Source: Parasponia andersonii
Lineage: Eukaryota > Streptophyta > Magnoliopsida > Rosales > Cannabaceae
Length of the DNA stretch: 64,000 bases
Direction: 5' to 3'
Assembly: GCA_002914805.1 (NCBI GenBank)
Contig: JXTB01000180.1
Span: forward strand, 677,769-741,768
Of the stretch, positions 20,646 to 41,205 are shown piece by piece. The translations under genes and the position numbers were made by a program. A model generated the notes under the pieces. That model had not been told where the DNA came from. It searched no databases and saw only the letters and a list, made by a program, of their open reading frames with translations. How positions within the stretch are numbered: position 1 is the first letter of the stretch; every line of letters begins with the position of its first letter.

Positions 20646-23600
20646 TTAGCTATCATCTTCTATTGTTGAAGTTCTTAAAAAAAACTCTATTTCTTCCAAC
20701 AGACGCTTATTTGAGTAATATGATTCACAAGAAAACCTGTCTTGAGACGACCTAGAGGACATCAGGTAAATAAGTTGCTCACATACTTTTCCCAAGTCAT
20801 GGGACATGGTGAAAACCTTCTTTATATGCTCATCTTCACAATCACCTTGGGTGTTATCAGTGTATAATCGTTTTCTGCAAGCCTGCAATATCGACAACAA
20901 TGAATAACACGAAAATCTCCAACAAGTCATGGGACTAATAAGTCTGCTCACTGCTTTACTAAAACTAACATAACATACATACTCATGTTTGTTCATCGTT
21001 AAAATGTACTCAACAGGAGAAAAAATTTTGATAATCATTATAAGGTGGCCATTTGAAGACTAGAACAAAGTAAACAAAGCATGATGTAGGGCAAGGAATT
21101 CTCACCCGGAAGACCTGATTTAGACTTGCAATCTGTTTTTTCTTCAAGAACCCAGAGCTCAGTAGCTCTCGGAATAAAACTACAATCTCTGAGGTTACAT
21201 TACTGGCCGTGAGGTTTTCGATTATGCCAGATATGCAGGGATCATCCAAAAAAAACCTCATCCAATCAGGAATCTTCTCCAGCTTTAGCAACGCAACAGC
21301 TACATAAACCGCAGGCTTGTGCTCATTAATGAAGGATTTTGATGCTAAACATGGAGCTGACATGGACACTGCCAGCTCTTCCACAATCAGCCTACTCCAA
21401 TTGTTCTTTCCAATCACAGTTGTATCCTGTGTGTCCAGCATTTTGCACCCTAAAATCATCGATAGGCAGAGGCTGCAGTTCAGGGCCACCCGGTTGTCAC
21501 TGTAGAAAACCAAGCCCTCTAATACAGTGACAACAGACATAAGGCACTCGATAGTGCACTTTAGCTCTTCACTTTCTCTATTTCTCTCATCTGTTGTTCT
21601 GGCAAACAACTCCAATAAACAATACGAAGCAACAAGCTTGACCTGAGGAGACCCAAAATATATCAGTCTGCACAAGTCATGGCAAGGAATTCCAACAACG
21701 GAAAGTGGCTGCGTCCTATCTGGTGGATCAAAGAAACTTTGCCAATCGATGCTTCCTGGTAGAACAGCCTGCAAACTAGAGCAATAAAGAAATTAGCTTC
21801 AAATAGTTGGTACCAAAGTGATGAACCAAAATAATGGCACCAACCTTTTTAAAGAGAAGTAACTTAGTAGAAGAACAAATACTAAATGCTCTCCGCAGCT
21901 TGTTCCCTCGTCATGGTCAACTAAAGCAGGCCCCTTTAGACATGCTTCACGGACCATGCTGTCAATTGTTGAGACCAGAGAAGAATTGAAAAGAATGATT
22001 TTCGAAGCTTCTATGAAAGCATTGCTCATCGAGTGGTTCAAAATTAAGGAAAGAATTCCAATGACTAAAAGATTATCTTGAGTCCAATTGCTAGCACTTT
22101 CTGCAGTGACAAAGTAGTCCAACAACTGCAGCAAAAAAAATAATTTTGAAAAAAAAAAACAAAAGAAAAAGACCGACTAGTTGCCTAAAACTAAGAGCAA
22201 ATTTGATCAAAGAAAAAAAGTTATTCACCTTCATAATCACTGCTAGCCATATTTCATCATCAGAAAGGGTTTCAGGGTGCACTGAAGATAATATGTTAAA
22301 AATCAAAACGAACAGTTGCGTGGGTATCTGTGAGGACAATGTATGGTTCTTTTCACTATAAAGAGTATAAATTGCATTCCCGATATTGTTCAAGAATAGA
22401 GCATCTGAAGCAGCTGGAGAAATGTTGACAATTCTAGTGAGAAGATTTACTAAAGAGATTATATCATTTTCTTGAACTTCTTCCTTGACGAGTTTCGTTA
22501 GTAAGCATATAAGTAGTCTTGCCCCGTAGTTATCTCCTGATGCTACTAACTCTGCAATTGCTTGTACATTCACAAGACAAATATTGTTCTCATGAAATGT
22601 GATGTCAGAACCATTTGAGATATTACTTCTGCAAAATTTCAGAATCTGATCAGATAATGGCTCACAAAATTTCTCTTGTTGAAACAACCATTTCAATGCT
22701 ATTGGATGAATTCTTGAAGAAACTAAATCCCATCCAATATCATTGACCAGCTGGAACAGAATCCTTTCAGCCTCTGGACTATATGGGATTTGATAGCTCA
22801 CCTTGGCAAGGCCCCTATAAAAACCATAAAGATACAGAAGTCTCACTACTGTAGATGAATCAGTGTCCCCATGTCGGAAGTCACTACCATTGGCAAGAAT
22901 ATATTCTTCCAGAGATGCTAAAACTAGCTTTTCATCTGCAAGTCTGCGGGACTAGTCAAAGATGAGAATCAGATAGACACCAATTGTAAATGTAAATCAA
23001 AGGGGAAAAAAAAAAGAAAAAAAAAGGCCAATATAACAAAGACCATTGTCCCATTTACCTTTCATCATATAAAGAACTGGTGTATAACATTGTCAAAATG
23101 GAAGATTGAGAAGAAAACAATTCCAAATTATAGGAGCTCCTTTGGCCAAGTAGAAATAGCAAATCAATGGGATCAGACGGTAGACATAACGCAGCATCTC
23201 TAATGGATTGACCAGAATCCTTTCCGAGAATAATATCCACTAGTGAACTGAGTACAAAATATACTTTCTGTTTCATTTTATCTGTGGGAAATAAGCCTAA
23301 ACATCCGAAGGACAAACTGAACCAAGAGGATGAAACCAGTTTCTGTGCAAATTCTGTGGCTTGTATGTCAGAATCCCAAAGCAGTATTGAATGAAAAGTT
23401 TCCAGTACTCCCAGGACCATTTCCTCCTTGATTTCCCTGAAGAAAGTTACAAACCAAGGTAACAAATGTACCGCACATATATCCACAATGCAATTTCGTA
23501 CTTCAATGTTACTAGTGTCGGGAAAGTTTTCGTCATGACTGTAGACGTACACCTCTTTAAGTAGGTACAGCGAATGCAAAAGTTGACAGGAATCTTTTTC

Positions 23601-26600
23601 AGGGACACAGAGACAAGTTAAAACAGCATGTTGTGATGCTTCTTTAATTGATATTGCCAGATTCAAAGTCCCTTGAGAAGATGGAGATTTTAAGAGAGAC
23701 ACGAAGATTGAGCAAGCCATTGCAAATATCTCTGGAAGCATTCCCATCTCACCCTCAGCATGATTTTTAAGCATCCTTGTCAAAAGAGAAACTAGTTCTT
23801 TTATTTGAGAAGCAGATAGTATTCCAGGACACTCAGTAATACAGTTCCATATGAGCTTTAGTGTCTGACTTTGAACTGGATGGAAAGGTACTTCAGCCAC
23901 GTACCGCAATACTGGAATCAGAGTTGAAAAACCAACAACTAGCCTCTGTTTGAAGGCATGATTAGCTGTAGATAAAAGATCAAGTACCCGGAGGCAAGAG
24001 TTGACAAGTGGATCTTTACACTCTGTTCATTAACAAAGTTTATTAGTTAAAGAATGTATACTTCCTGGAAAGAACTTCAAGTAGAACTAAGCTAAATAAT
24101 TCCTTGAGGCTAACACATTGCACACATGATACTTCAAGAGAGGCTAATAGATAATAGTTACCGTTAAGTTGTTAAGTGCCAGTTAATGAAACTGAGGTAA
24201 TATTACTATGACTGAGGTAATATTACTATGTATTTAGAAAGTAAAGAAATAAATAGCAGAGGTGATGGAGTATGAAATTATGCACAATTTCCAAAACCAA
24301 ACCTTTCATTTTGATCAACTATTAGAATTGAAGGCAGCATTTTCGTTGCCTCAATAACCGGAAATGCCAAAACTCCTAGTCTAATATCACATTCTTCAAT
24401 CTAATAGATTGTCTATCACTCATTATCACTGAGAACTTAGCTCACCTGACAATCTAAGGATTTCAAATACATAATCTGCAATATTATCTTCCACCAGGAC
24501 TTCAATCTCTTTGCTTGAAGTACCTTCCGAAGACATATAATAGAACAGCAAATTTAGTGTACTGATTTGGACTTGGCTATCTGTTGAAAGCAGTGGACCT
24601 TTGATGGCTTCAGCAAATAAGGCATTCAAAGGTGACCCATCTATTCCATCTTCTGTCATCTGCATTAAGCTATCTGCTTCACCGGAATACATGCTAATCG
24701 TATCAACTGTAAATGCATTTACGAATAACCCCCTCTGCGCCAATACCGTCAAAAGTGCTAGACAAAATTAATTGAAAAATTTTAGTCCAGAGAAGGTGAG
24801 AGTGATAAAAATGATCATGACATAAAAAAGAAAAAATAGATTCATATAAATCCCGCATGCAATTCGTAACAACCAAGTAACCAACAAGGTCTCACCCTTA
24901 AAATTACAAGTTGCATAAAATGGGTACTTGATATGAGTTTGAAATGAGGTTTAAACTGAAGCAAAAGGTGGTATTGAACTTTAAAAATGAGTCCGGAGTG
25001 AAAAACTAACTAAAGCAAAAAGAAATAAAGCAGAGTTCAGAGAGAAAGTCAAATAAAAAGGATAAACAAAACCCAATAAACAAAGTAAAGTATGGAATAA
25101 GATAATCAAGAAGAAACTGACAACAAACCTACACAATTCAACCGGACATCATCAATTTGGGTCTTCACAAGGGCCTCCAATGACAAGTGCAACAACTTAG
25201 GACAAAAGGTAGGTAAAATATCAGCTCCATCATCATCCTGGAGAACAGAGAATCTGTACAAAACAAAAAGGATCTCCCCACGAATCTCCTCACTGCGTTG
25301 AGGTAGAACAAAAGCAAACTTTTAGTCGCCGACATCGATTTGGTAAACACCAAAAGAAGAAGGAAAAAAAAAAGAAAAAGGAAAGTTGTAACTTCTTGAT
25401 TTGCTTCACTTATTACCTCGGCAATTGAAGACCTTCGACAAGATTGGAAACAAGGCCATATTTATCTTTGATGTGGACATGAGGATTATCCATCTCACAT
25501 TTTAACAGAATACCGAAGCAGTGAAGCTGCAATTTTTGAAACATCAAGAACAAACATCAACAGTATGATCTTGGAACGAAATCCCCGAAAAATCTAGCTC
25601 AATCTCCAGAAATTTGTACGGTGAAAACCCCTACTCTTAGAGTCAAAGTAAACTGCAGCTTCGTAATTAAATACACAAATTTACCAGAACTACCAAAGGC
25701 ATAACGTAAAAAATATTCCCAAACAAAATTACTAGTAGTGAAATTAAACATGAAAATTTGCCAGAATTACCAACGGCATTACGCATTGCTCCTAATTTTC
25801 CTCTCTCTCTTTTTCTCAGCAACCAAACAAACATCCAAATTACATTTCCCTATTGCACTGTTGATTAATTTTCAAGAAAAACCAGAAACAAACTTCTAGT
25901 TATGGAATTAAACAAGAAATCTACCAGAATCACCAGCGGCATTACGATTTTACGAATAGAATTGCGAATCCTAATTTTCACTTTCCCTCATTTTCTCAGC
26001 AACCAAACAAAACATCCAAACACCACACAATTCTCACAATTAAATCACAAAACAAACCGAAACTTCTAATCCACATTACCATGAACACCTGACGGCGGCT
26101 CCATCCCAGGGCACCGGAAGAGAGCCGATCCGAAACCCTAGCGACGAAGCTTCCATGAACAGAGGAGGAATCGGCGGAGGCGCGGCAGAGAGCGGCGACG
26201 AGATCGGTGACCTGGCGGGCGATGGGGGCGTCGTCGAAGGAGGAGAGGACGGAGACGAGAGGGGAGACAAGGAGGAGAGGGTGGAAGGCGAGGAGGGAGC
26301 GGAGGAAGGGGGGTTGGGAGAGGGCGATGGAGAGCTGAGAGAGAGCGTAGGAGACGTGGAGAGTCGGGGAGTGAGGGTCGGAGACGAGGTTGGAGAAGCA
26401 GAGGAGGCAAATGGCGCCGCCCTCTTGGGTGTGGAGGATCAGAGAGGACCTGTGGCCTTGCGAGCACGATGAGGATAGTGATGATGTCGTTAATGGCGGG
26501 GGTGGTTGGCTCGAAACGCAGTGTCGTATATCTTCTTCGTTGTCGTTGTCGTATTCTTCTTCCTCTGGTTCGTGGTAGTAGCAGGAGTGGTAGTCTGGAA

Positions 26601-26625
26601 GGTCCTCCGTGTCGTCCAAGTACAT
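20646..26625 (-). CDS. PRD1: PRD1-type meiotic recombination-initiation protein
   Basis: Nine minus-strand exons: 26080-26625, 25417-25526, 25129-25292, 24446-24757, 23059-24022, 22229-22943, 21845-22125, 21106-21775 and 20646-20882, all with GT-AG borders. They total 3999 nt, that is 1332 residues plus stop, exactly in phase and close to the roughly 1330 residues of Arabidopsis PRD1. Recognised family stretches include [20 protein letters not shown] near residue 55, [53 protein letters not shown] and a C-terminal RKRLY...EQLIYLM end. PRD1 is a helical-repeat scaffold that acts with SPO11, PRD3, DFO and MTOPVIB to form meiotic double-strand breaks. The N-terminus carries an acidic run ([14 protein letters not shown]), which I do not recall in the Arabidopsis protein. 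An intact gene, transcribed toward the F-box cluster. Confidence 0.95.
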
Positions 26626-28423
26626 CTTCTCTGGTGGAGATCAGAGAGGGAGAGAGAGAGAGCGCGCGCAAAGGATAGAACTTTTTTTGAATTTTCGCCG
26701 GCTTGGTTTAGTGGCATTTATAGTGAAGAATGGACACGTCAGATAATAGTTCCCCTTGTAATCTGAATTTTTTTTTTTTTTCCTATTACGCTTATCCTAC
26801 TAATATTTCTATAATTATAAACTTTTGGCGAAGTCAACTAGAGGGTCTTACAATATACCGAATCGAAGCACAAATTACATACACATAAAGGTAGCCTCGT
26901 TTGATAACATCTTTATTTTTATTTTTGTTTTTCAAACGGAAAAATAGAAATACCTTTTTCCTTATACTGTTTTCCTCATTTTAAAAACAAAATGTGTTAG
27001 GTGATAAAATTTTGTTTTTTATAAATAAAAATAAAAACCTTTCTAGTTACCATGACTTTTCGATTCACAACTGAAAATAAGAACATAATGTTAGAAGATC
27101 CAATCAGAAAAACGATGTTTACATTAAAAATAAAAAGTAAAAAAAAAAGTTGTAAATAAATAGAGGTGGATGATGGATAAAGTAAGAAGAGACGGAAGAG
27201 AAAATGAAGAGAGAGACGAGAAAGAAAGTTAAAAGATACGGAGGAGAGTGAAAATTATTGGATTATGTTTTAATTTGGCATCTTCTTTAACGCAAAATGC
27301 TAAAATATAGGACACTAATGATATATTTGAAATGAAGTGTTAAATTTAGAATATACTTTTTATATTTTACTCCAATAGATGCATGTTAAAAGAAATGCTA
27401 TTACGTTTATTTTTTTTATTTTTTATTGTTAATTTCTATTATTATAGCATCCAATTACTAAAGGTAAAAGATCCACTTACTTATCTAGTAATACAATCAC
27501 TCATATTCTTTTCTTTTTTTTTTTTAATAAACATTCACATTCTATTTAAATAAACAAAATAGTCAATATAACCACTAAAAAAAATGAGTAGCTTGTTGAG
27601 TATAATCTTAGAAGGAGATTTTGATGGATACGATGAAGAAGTAATGGGAACTCTAGTCTATAGAATTTATTGAGAGAAATATTGTGAATAAAATTTAACA
27701 AAAAAAAAAAGATAAGAAATGAGTATATACATGTATTAAATCAACCACATTATAAAATTTATACATATTTTCAATTTAATACAATAGCAATATTATATTT
27801 ACATATGTTAAAATTGAATTGGTTATATTATAAATAATGACCATATTATAAAATTTAATAAATATTATAATGATAATATTATAAAATTTAATAAATGCTA
27901 TAATGGTAATATTATAAAATTTAATAAATGTTATACTGTCAATATTATAAAATCTAACATAAACTAATGACAAAGTTTAAAATTTAAAATTTAAACATGT
28001 ATTAATAATGATAATATTATGAATTATGGCACATTATATATTATCTCATATGTTATATTTAACACAAGAAATAAAGTGGGAGTAAGAAAAATTATTATTT
28101 TATGAAGGTTGTTTATTTATCGATAAATAAATAATCTATTAATTTATCAATAAATAAGTATTTATTTATTTAAAAGAGTGATATAAGTTTAATACTTGGA
28201 CCTTTTTCCCCTAAGATACATATATGACTTATAATAATAAAAATTAGATGCAGTCAAAGTTAATGTGTGAGTGTAAAAAAATCTAAAAGTTAATAGATAA
28301 ATACACATAAAAGTTAATATATATTGTTTGTCTTTCAATATATATATATATATTATTTATACATAAATAATATTCTATAAGTTAATTTTTAGTGTTCATT
28401 AAACAGTTAAGAAATAGATATAC
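26626..28423. other. PRD1 upstream region and AT-rich spacer
   Basis: Immediately upstream of PRD1 (minus strand) is a CT/GA-rich leader at about 26640-26665 with GCGCGC. From about 26890 to 27130 the DNA has the look of a decayed small transposon (CCTCGTTTGATAAC-like edge, A/T-rich interior), but its ends are not resolved. The remainder to 28423 is very AT-rich, with the tandem repeat described separately. No coding gene is supported. Confidence 0.4.
27838..27962. repeat. Short AT-rich tandem repeat, about 36-bp units
   Basis: The motif AATATTATAAAATTTAATAAATG(C/T)TATA(A/C)TG occurs three to four times in tandem at spacings of about 35-37 bp, with single-base differences. Read on the opposite strand it produces a repetitive peptide-like frame, which is an artefact of the repeat. 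Confidence 0.7.
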
Positions 28424-28966
28424 TGTCACGACCCAAATCCCGGACTAGTGGTAGAAGAGAAATTTCACAAAGATGGGAAATTCTGTGATTTATTTGAAAA
28501 GTGTCAAAAGTTCTAGTTTTATAAAACGGTCCATTTAAATAAAATAATTGGAATTTCACCTGTGAACCACTTCCACAGTTCGTATACACCATTAAATATA
28601 GATCAAATAATTATTTAAAAATACAAAATCAAATATAAGTCCAAGTATCACCATCATCCACAACGAAACTCAAATCCCAGAATGGCATACATAAGTTCAC
28701 AGACAAAATAGAAAGCAGTAATCTTGGTTTAATACTAAATAAAACTCAAACAATCCAAACACCATGACGATAAGCTTCTAGCATTACTAAGAAACGAACT
28801 ACAGTCAAGATGGTCTCTTACTCTTCTTGATCACCAAAGTCGCACTGGACACCACCTGAGGAAGAAGGTAGGGGGAGTGAGCATAAAATGCCTAGTAGGA
28901 AAAACGATTACCTCGGTCAAAAATATTTTAGTGATGGAGAATTCTTCCATGATTAGTTTAGTCCTA

Positions 28967-29000
<34 letters not shown>

Positions 29001-29946
29001 CCAAACTGGAAATCTATATATATATAAAGCAGTGTAATCAAAACTATTCAATTCATATGCAAATGACACAAATTAACCTATACCCATGAGCTCTCATCCT
29101 CTCATCTGTGAAAACCTAGGATGATGGCACTAAGTATGCCTAACAGCCTGCCTGACACCTAAGCTCATACCCGGAGGAGACACCCGTGTGTCGCCTACCA
29201 AACCTGGAGGGACAACCAAATTGACTACGCCTGCCAAATGGGGAGATAATCAGAAGTAACAAAATCTCGCGTAGGTTTACGGACTCTACACCGACGGTGG
29301 GGCACGCAGCGCCACACTGTAAACCCACGATACTAACACGGTTCTCATGTATGATTCTATGGCACGTGCAATACAGAACTGAAGTGTGAAAATAATCATA
29401 CTCGGGTTTTTTAATAAAATCAACATATTAAGTTTTATAGGAAAACATGCAGCATAACGGTCCTATTTTTAATATACCCAAAATAACCTGCAATGAGAAA
29501 ATTCTCAGAGCAATACAATATGTATACATCATACAATCAATTCTCATCACAGATGTTCAAGAAAACCAAAAATCACATTTATTCTCATATATTACAGAAA
29601 ATAAGTTTTATTCGAAAACGATATAAAACAGAGATAATTGAGTCCCTACCTCGCTCGAATAGCGATACCACGCTATTGAATCCTCAAGGTGTTATTGACG
29701 ATCGTCCGGAGGGTTGAGAACAAATTCCAAGTCCTCGATCGTCCTCTTGCAAAAAAAATCAACTTCTCACCGGAGCTTCAAATCCACAAACGGACTTCTC
29801 CACTGAATTCCTGACACTCAAAATAGCTAGGTTAGACATATAACTTATCCAACTCAGGTTCGGGCTCACACCGGACTGGCGGCACACAAAACGAGGCAAA
29901 TCTCGACAGTCTAATCTCGATTTCCGTGTCGGTCACCAAACATAGG

Positions 29947-30002
<56 letters not shown>

Positions 30003-30385
30003 AGCTTCCCCATTTTCCGAGTACAATCTAAAAACGACAACAAAAACATAATCCAACGGCCGGGTTAAAAAGTCAAACTTAAATTTAAAATATCCAAAAA
30101 TGACAACTTTTGATTCAGGTATTATAGAGTTGAGATATATATACCTTGAGCTTCCTCTCGATGAGACAAATCCAACGAGCCTAGTTTGAGGTTGAACAGA
30201 GGTCAAAATCGTCGTTGACGACCAAAAATCCGAAATAGACACTTCGTCTTCTCTGGCTCCGGTGGGCTTCTTCGGCAGCTGCAACTGCTCGGCATCGACT
30301 CAATGCGGCATGTGGGAGCTTCGCCGGTGGGCTATGCGGGCGGACAACGCCCGGGAGGCGAGCTGCAGCGGTGGTCCTCCTTTGG

Positions 30386-30436
<51 letters not shown>

Positions 30437-30689
30437 GGGTGAGGAAGAGAGAGAGAGAGAATCGGGTGAGGAAAAGAGAGAGAGAGAGTCTACGAAAAAG
30501 GATACGCACGTGAGTGGGAATATATGGGACTGTGTAAGTTTTCAAAAAATTGCATTATAGTCCCCGGTTCCCAAATCTCTATCAATTCTGTCCTCCAAAA
30601 TTTGCAATTTAGTCTTTCTGCCCCCCATTATAATATCTGAAAAATTGGTAAAATGTCCAAATTACCCTCCCAAAATCCGAGTTTTTACA
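28424..30689. mobile_element. Solo LTR, copy 1 (about 2.27 kb)
   Basis: It starts TGTCACGACCCAAATCCCGG and ends TCCGAGTTTTTACA, with the TG...CA termini of LTRs. The flanking five bases are TATAC on the left and TTTAC on the right, one mismatch from a target-site duplication. It is homologous along its whole length to 44074-46426. Internal features shared by both: the CCACAGTTCGTATA block near 28575, the GAGTGAGC(A/G)TAAAATGCC block, the GACTCTACACCGA block, a (TA)n tract (29948-30000) and a GA-rich microsatellite near 30389-30426. No gag, pol or second LTR adjoins it, so it is a solo LTR. Its orientation is undecided. Open frames inside come from the microsatellite. Confidence 0.75.
30389..30428. 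repeat. (GA)n microsatellite inside solo LTR 1
   Basis: A run of GA repeats, followed by imperfect GAGAGA blocks to about 30490. The second solo LTR has a shorter GA-rich run at the same place (about 46186-46206). The repeat creates long open frames of Arg-Glu on one strand and Ser-Leu on the other, which are not genes. Confidence 0.9.
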
Positions 30690-33475
30690 TTTACATATAA
30701 TAAATATAGCTTTAAAATTTAGTACCTTAAAAAGTTATAGTAATTCAAGATGTTTCATTTAAACATAATATCTAGAAATAGTCATTAGTTTTACTTCTAG
30801 AATCCAAATGATCATTATAAAAATATATTCCAACACACATCCCGAATATATTGCATGTATTGAAAAGAGATAAGATTGAATTCAATTTTAGTACAAATAA
30901 TAAGTAAACAATTTTAGATGCATTTGGAAGGGGAAAAAAAAGAATTAAAAAAATAAAAGTTACATAGAAAAAATCATTAAATTGTGAATTTTTTGTATTG
31001 TTTCTTTTATGAATTTAATCAATTACAAAAAAAAAATTATCTTATGCATTTACTGAAAATATTAATTTAGTACATTGACCTAAATTGGGACCATAAGATT
31101 TTATTATTTAACCGAAGTTATTAACTTACTGAGCATTCATTTATTGAGGCTTTACTGTAGAATGTGCTGAAAAGTATATTATATTTGGCATACCATTGGA
31201 GACAATTTTATGATGAAATATAAAAATTTAGCATTGGCATGGGTAATAAAATATCCATTGGAGATACTTTTATGATCTTGGGATGTAATGAATAATTTCT
31301 CTCTATATTTCAGTTGTATTTTTAATTACTGTATTAGTTTTTTTTCATTATATGTAATCATGCAACACGCCTATTTTGATTCCTCATGTGAAGCAACTGA
31401 AGATATCATCTTCTTGGATTCAATGTCTTGTGTGTTGTATCAAGTGGTTTGAATGCTTAATTTGGTTGAATCAACAGAGTTTGTTAAGATCACCGTATTA
31501 AAGGTTTGTTCTTACAAATCTGTATGTTTAATATGTTTATATTATGGTCTTAACATTTGTGTTCTCAACTAGTGTATTAATCTGTGAGTCAGTCTGATCA
31601 GTGTTCTAGCTTGTTTAGTCAAAATAGTACCTTTAGATATAAGTTTATTTGTCTCAAAAGTAGACCAGTTTGTTTAATTAAGATGACACCTTTAGATATA
31701 AGTTTATCTGTCTTATCTGTGTTATTGAATGTTTAGATACTATATTTATCCTTTTTATATGACTAGAGTCTCTTTGTACTTTTATATATAAATAGGAAAC
31801 TTCTTTACTAATGTGACTATGTCCTTTAAGCATATTGAGTGAAATCCATACAAACCCTCTTGCTCTTGAAGTAAAAAAAAAATACATTCTTAGAGTTTAT
31901 GTGTGTTTAGCTATAAGTTTCCCATTGCTATAAAGTCTAACATTTAACCCGGTAATTGGTGGCACTCAATAGTAACATGAACACAAGAGGGATTTTATGT
32001 GTTCGTGGTAAAGCTGGAAAGCTCATCTACAACAGCTGAAAGGAATTCAACACTATATTGAAGAAGCAATCTCCACGAAGGAAATTGAAGTGCAAATCGG
32101 AGGCAACTACAAGGGAATTCTAGAATTTGCTGTATAAGACATGTATTTATACTTCTTTAATATTTCTAGTGGGTTATTACATATTGGACTAGGTCTCGTG
32201 GATGTTGATGTCTTTGTTTTACTTTTTATTCTTATTGTTTTAAGTTTCTACAATTCACAAGATCTGATTAAATAGTAGAGTAATATGATGTAACGAAAGT
32301 AAATAGAAACATGGAGAAGAAAAAACAAAATAAGAGAAAAAGTGGGGAGAGAATTAAAGGGATATTAGAAAATGAGAAAAAGAGGGATTGTTACCAGCGG
32401 ATCATGTGTCATTGAGGGTTCACAGCATCATTGACAAAATCACGCGTGCGAAATATATTTTAAGAAAAACGCATACAACATTGCGTTACCATCCTAAGAG
32501 GTAATTAAATATACAGTTCTATATTTACTTCTTGCCAGCCAAAATGTGCACATTAAGTCGTATAACCCTGTTTTTGGGTAAGAATATTACTCCATGTTAT
32601 ATAATTTCAACTCTGTTTTTGGTAAAGATATTGAAGCCCAATGCATTTCATGGTATTCCATCCATCCGTACAACCAAAACACTTCTAGCAGAATCCACAA
32701 TTCCACAGCAGGCGGCAAAATTCTGAATTATAGGACCCGCATACCGTATACATTTTAACTTGATTTAAAGCCTCACAATACGCGGTTTCCTAGATAATTG
32801 CATTTTTTATAATCTAATCAGCATCATCTTAATACACACAGCCAACTATTTAGATTTACAAGGCTAAAAAAAAAAATTGCATTTACGCAAATCAAGAAGA
32901 TTAGCTCTAGCATTAGTCGTCATCAAACATCTCATCATGCAAAATAAAGATGACATAACAGGCCAACAAGGTACCATATTGGCTACATTCAATTTTCAAG
33001 AATGTACTCTTCTCATTAAAACAAAACAGAACCTAAATGAACATTGTACCGTTATACTGATAACCACCTACAAACATGAACTGCCCCCATATCAGAGAAT
33101 ATAACTTAAATTTTCATACACAAACACTTGCTTTCTGATCCGGTTGAGAAAAAAGGAAATTTGAGACTCACTTCCCTACTGAAGCAGAGAAAAAAAACCC
33201 TCTTCAACTTACCTTTCCTCTCACAACTTTCTTTCAATATAAATCAAAATCAGCTCATCTTTTCTGGTTATTCTATAAAGTAAAAGAAAATTATCTTGAG
33301 CAGCACCCCGCAAAGAATGATGTGAGCTTTTCTATTTATTCATAAACCAATGTGGGGTCTGACTCTTCATATTTAAATACAATGAAAAGAAAAGGCTTAA
33401 AATAAATGGAATGGAACTATCCCCACACACCAAAATCCCGAGCAGTTTGTAGAGTCCTTTGCTCTTTTTCAGCTC
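30690..33475. other. AT-rich spacer and 3' flank of SEC23
   Basis: From 30690 to 31470 it is AT-rich without features. A candidate LTR lies at 31482-31942 (separate entry), followed by about 250 bp that could be its leader. From 32280 to 33000 no gene is supported. The final several hundred bases, up to 33475, probably hold the 3' UTR of SEC23 on the minus strand. Confidence 0.4.
31482..31942 (+). repeat. Candidate decayed LTR (about 460 bp)
   Basis: The segment starts TGTTAAGATC and ends AGTCTAACA, giving the inverted TGTTA...TAACA ends of many copia LTRs. A TATATATAAATAGG box lies near 31784 with a leader-like sequence after it. Inside is a repeat of about 55 bp (CCTTTAGATATAAGTTTAT occurs twice, near 31632 and 31688). 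I find no clean target-site duplication and no standard primer-binding site, so the call is tentative. Confidence 0.3.

Positions 33476-41205
<7,730 letters not shown>

Noticed and set aside
26138..26671. Arg/Pro/Leu-rich and Glu/Gly-rich open frames over PRD1 exon 1
   Set aside because: They overlap the supported PRD1 first exon in other frames, and their composition reflects the GC-rich exon.
30262..30560. Arg-Glu and Ser-Leu repeat open frames
   Set aside because: They are translations of the (GA)n microsatellite in solo LTR 1.
31677..31735. Local repeat CCTTTAGATATAAGTTTAT as a separate satellite
   Set aside because: Only two copies inside the candidate LTR; not enough for a tandem array.
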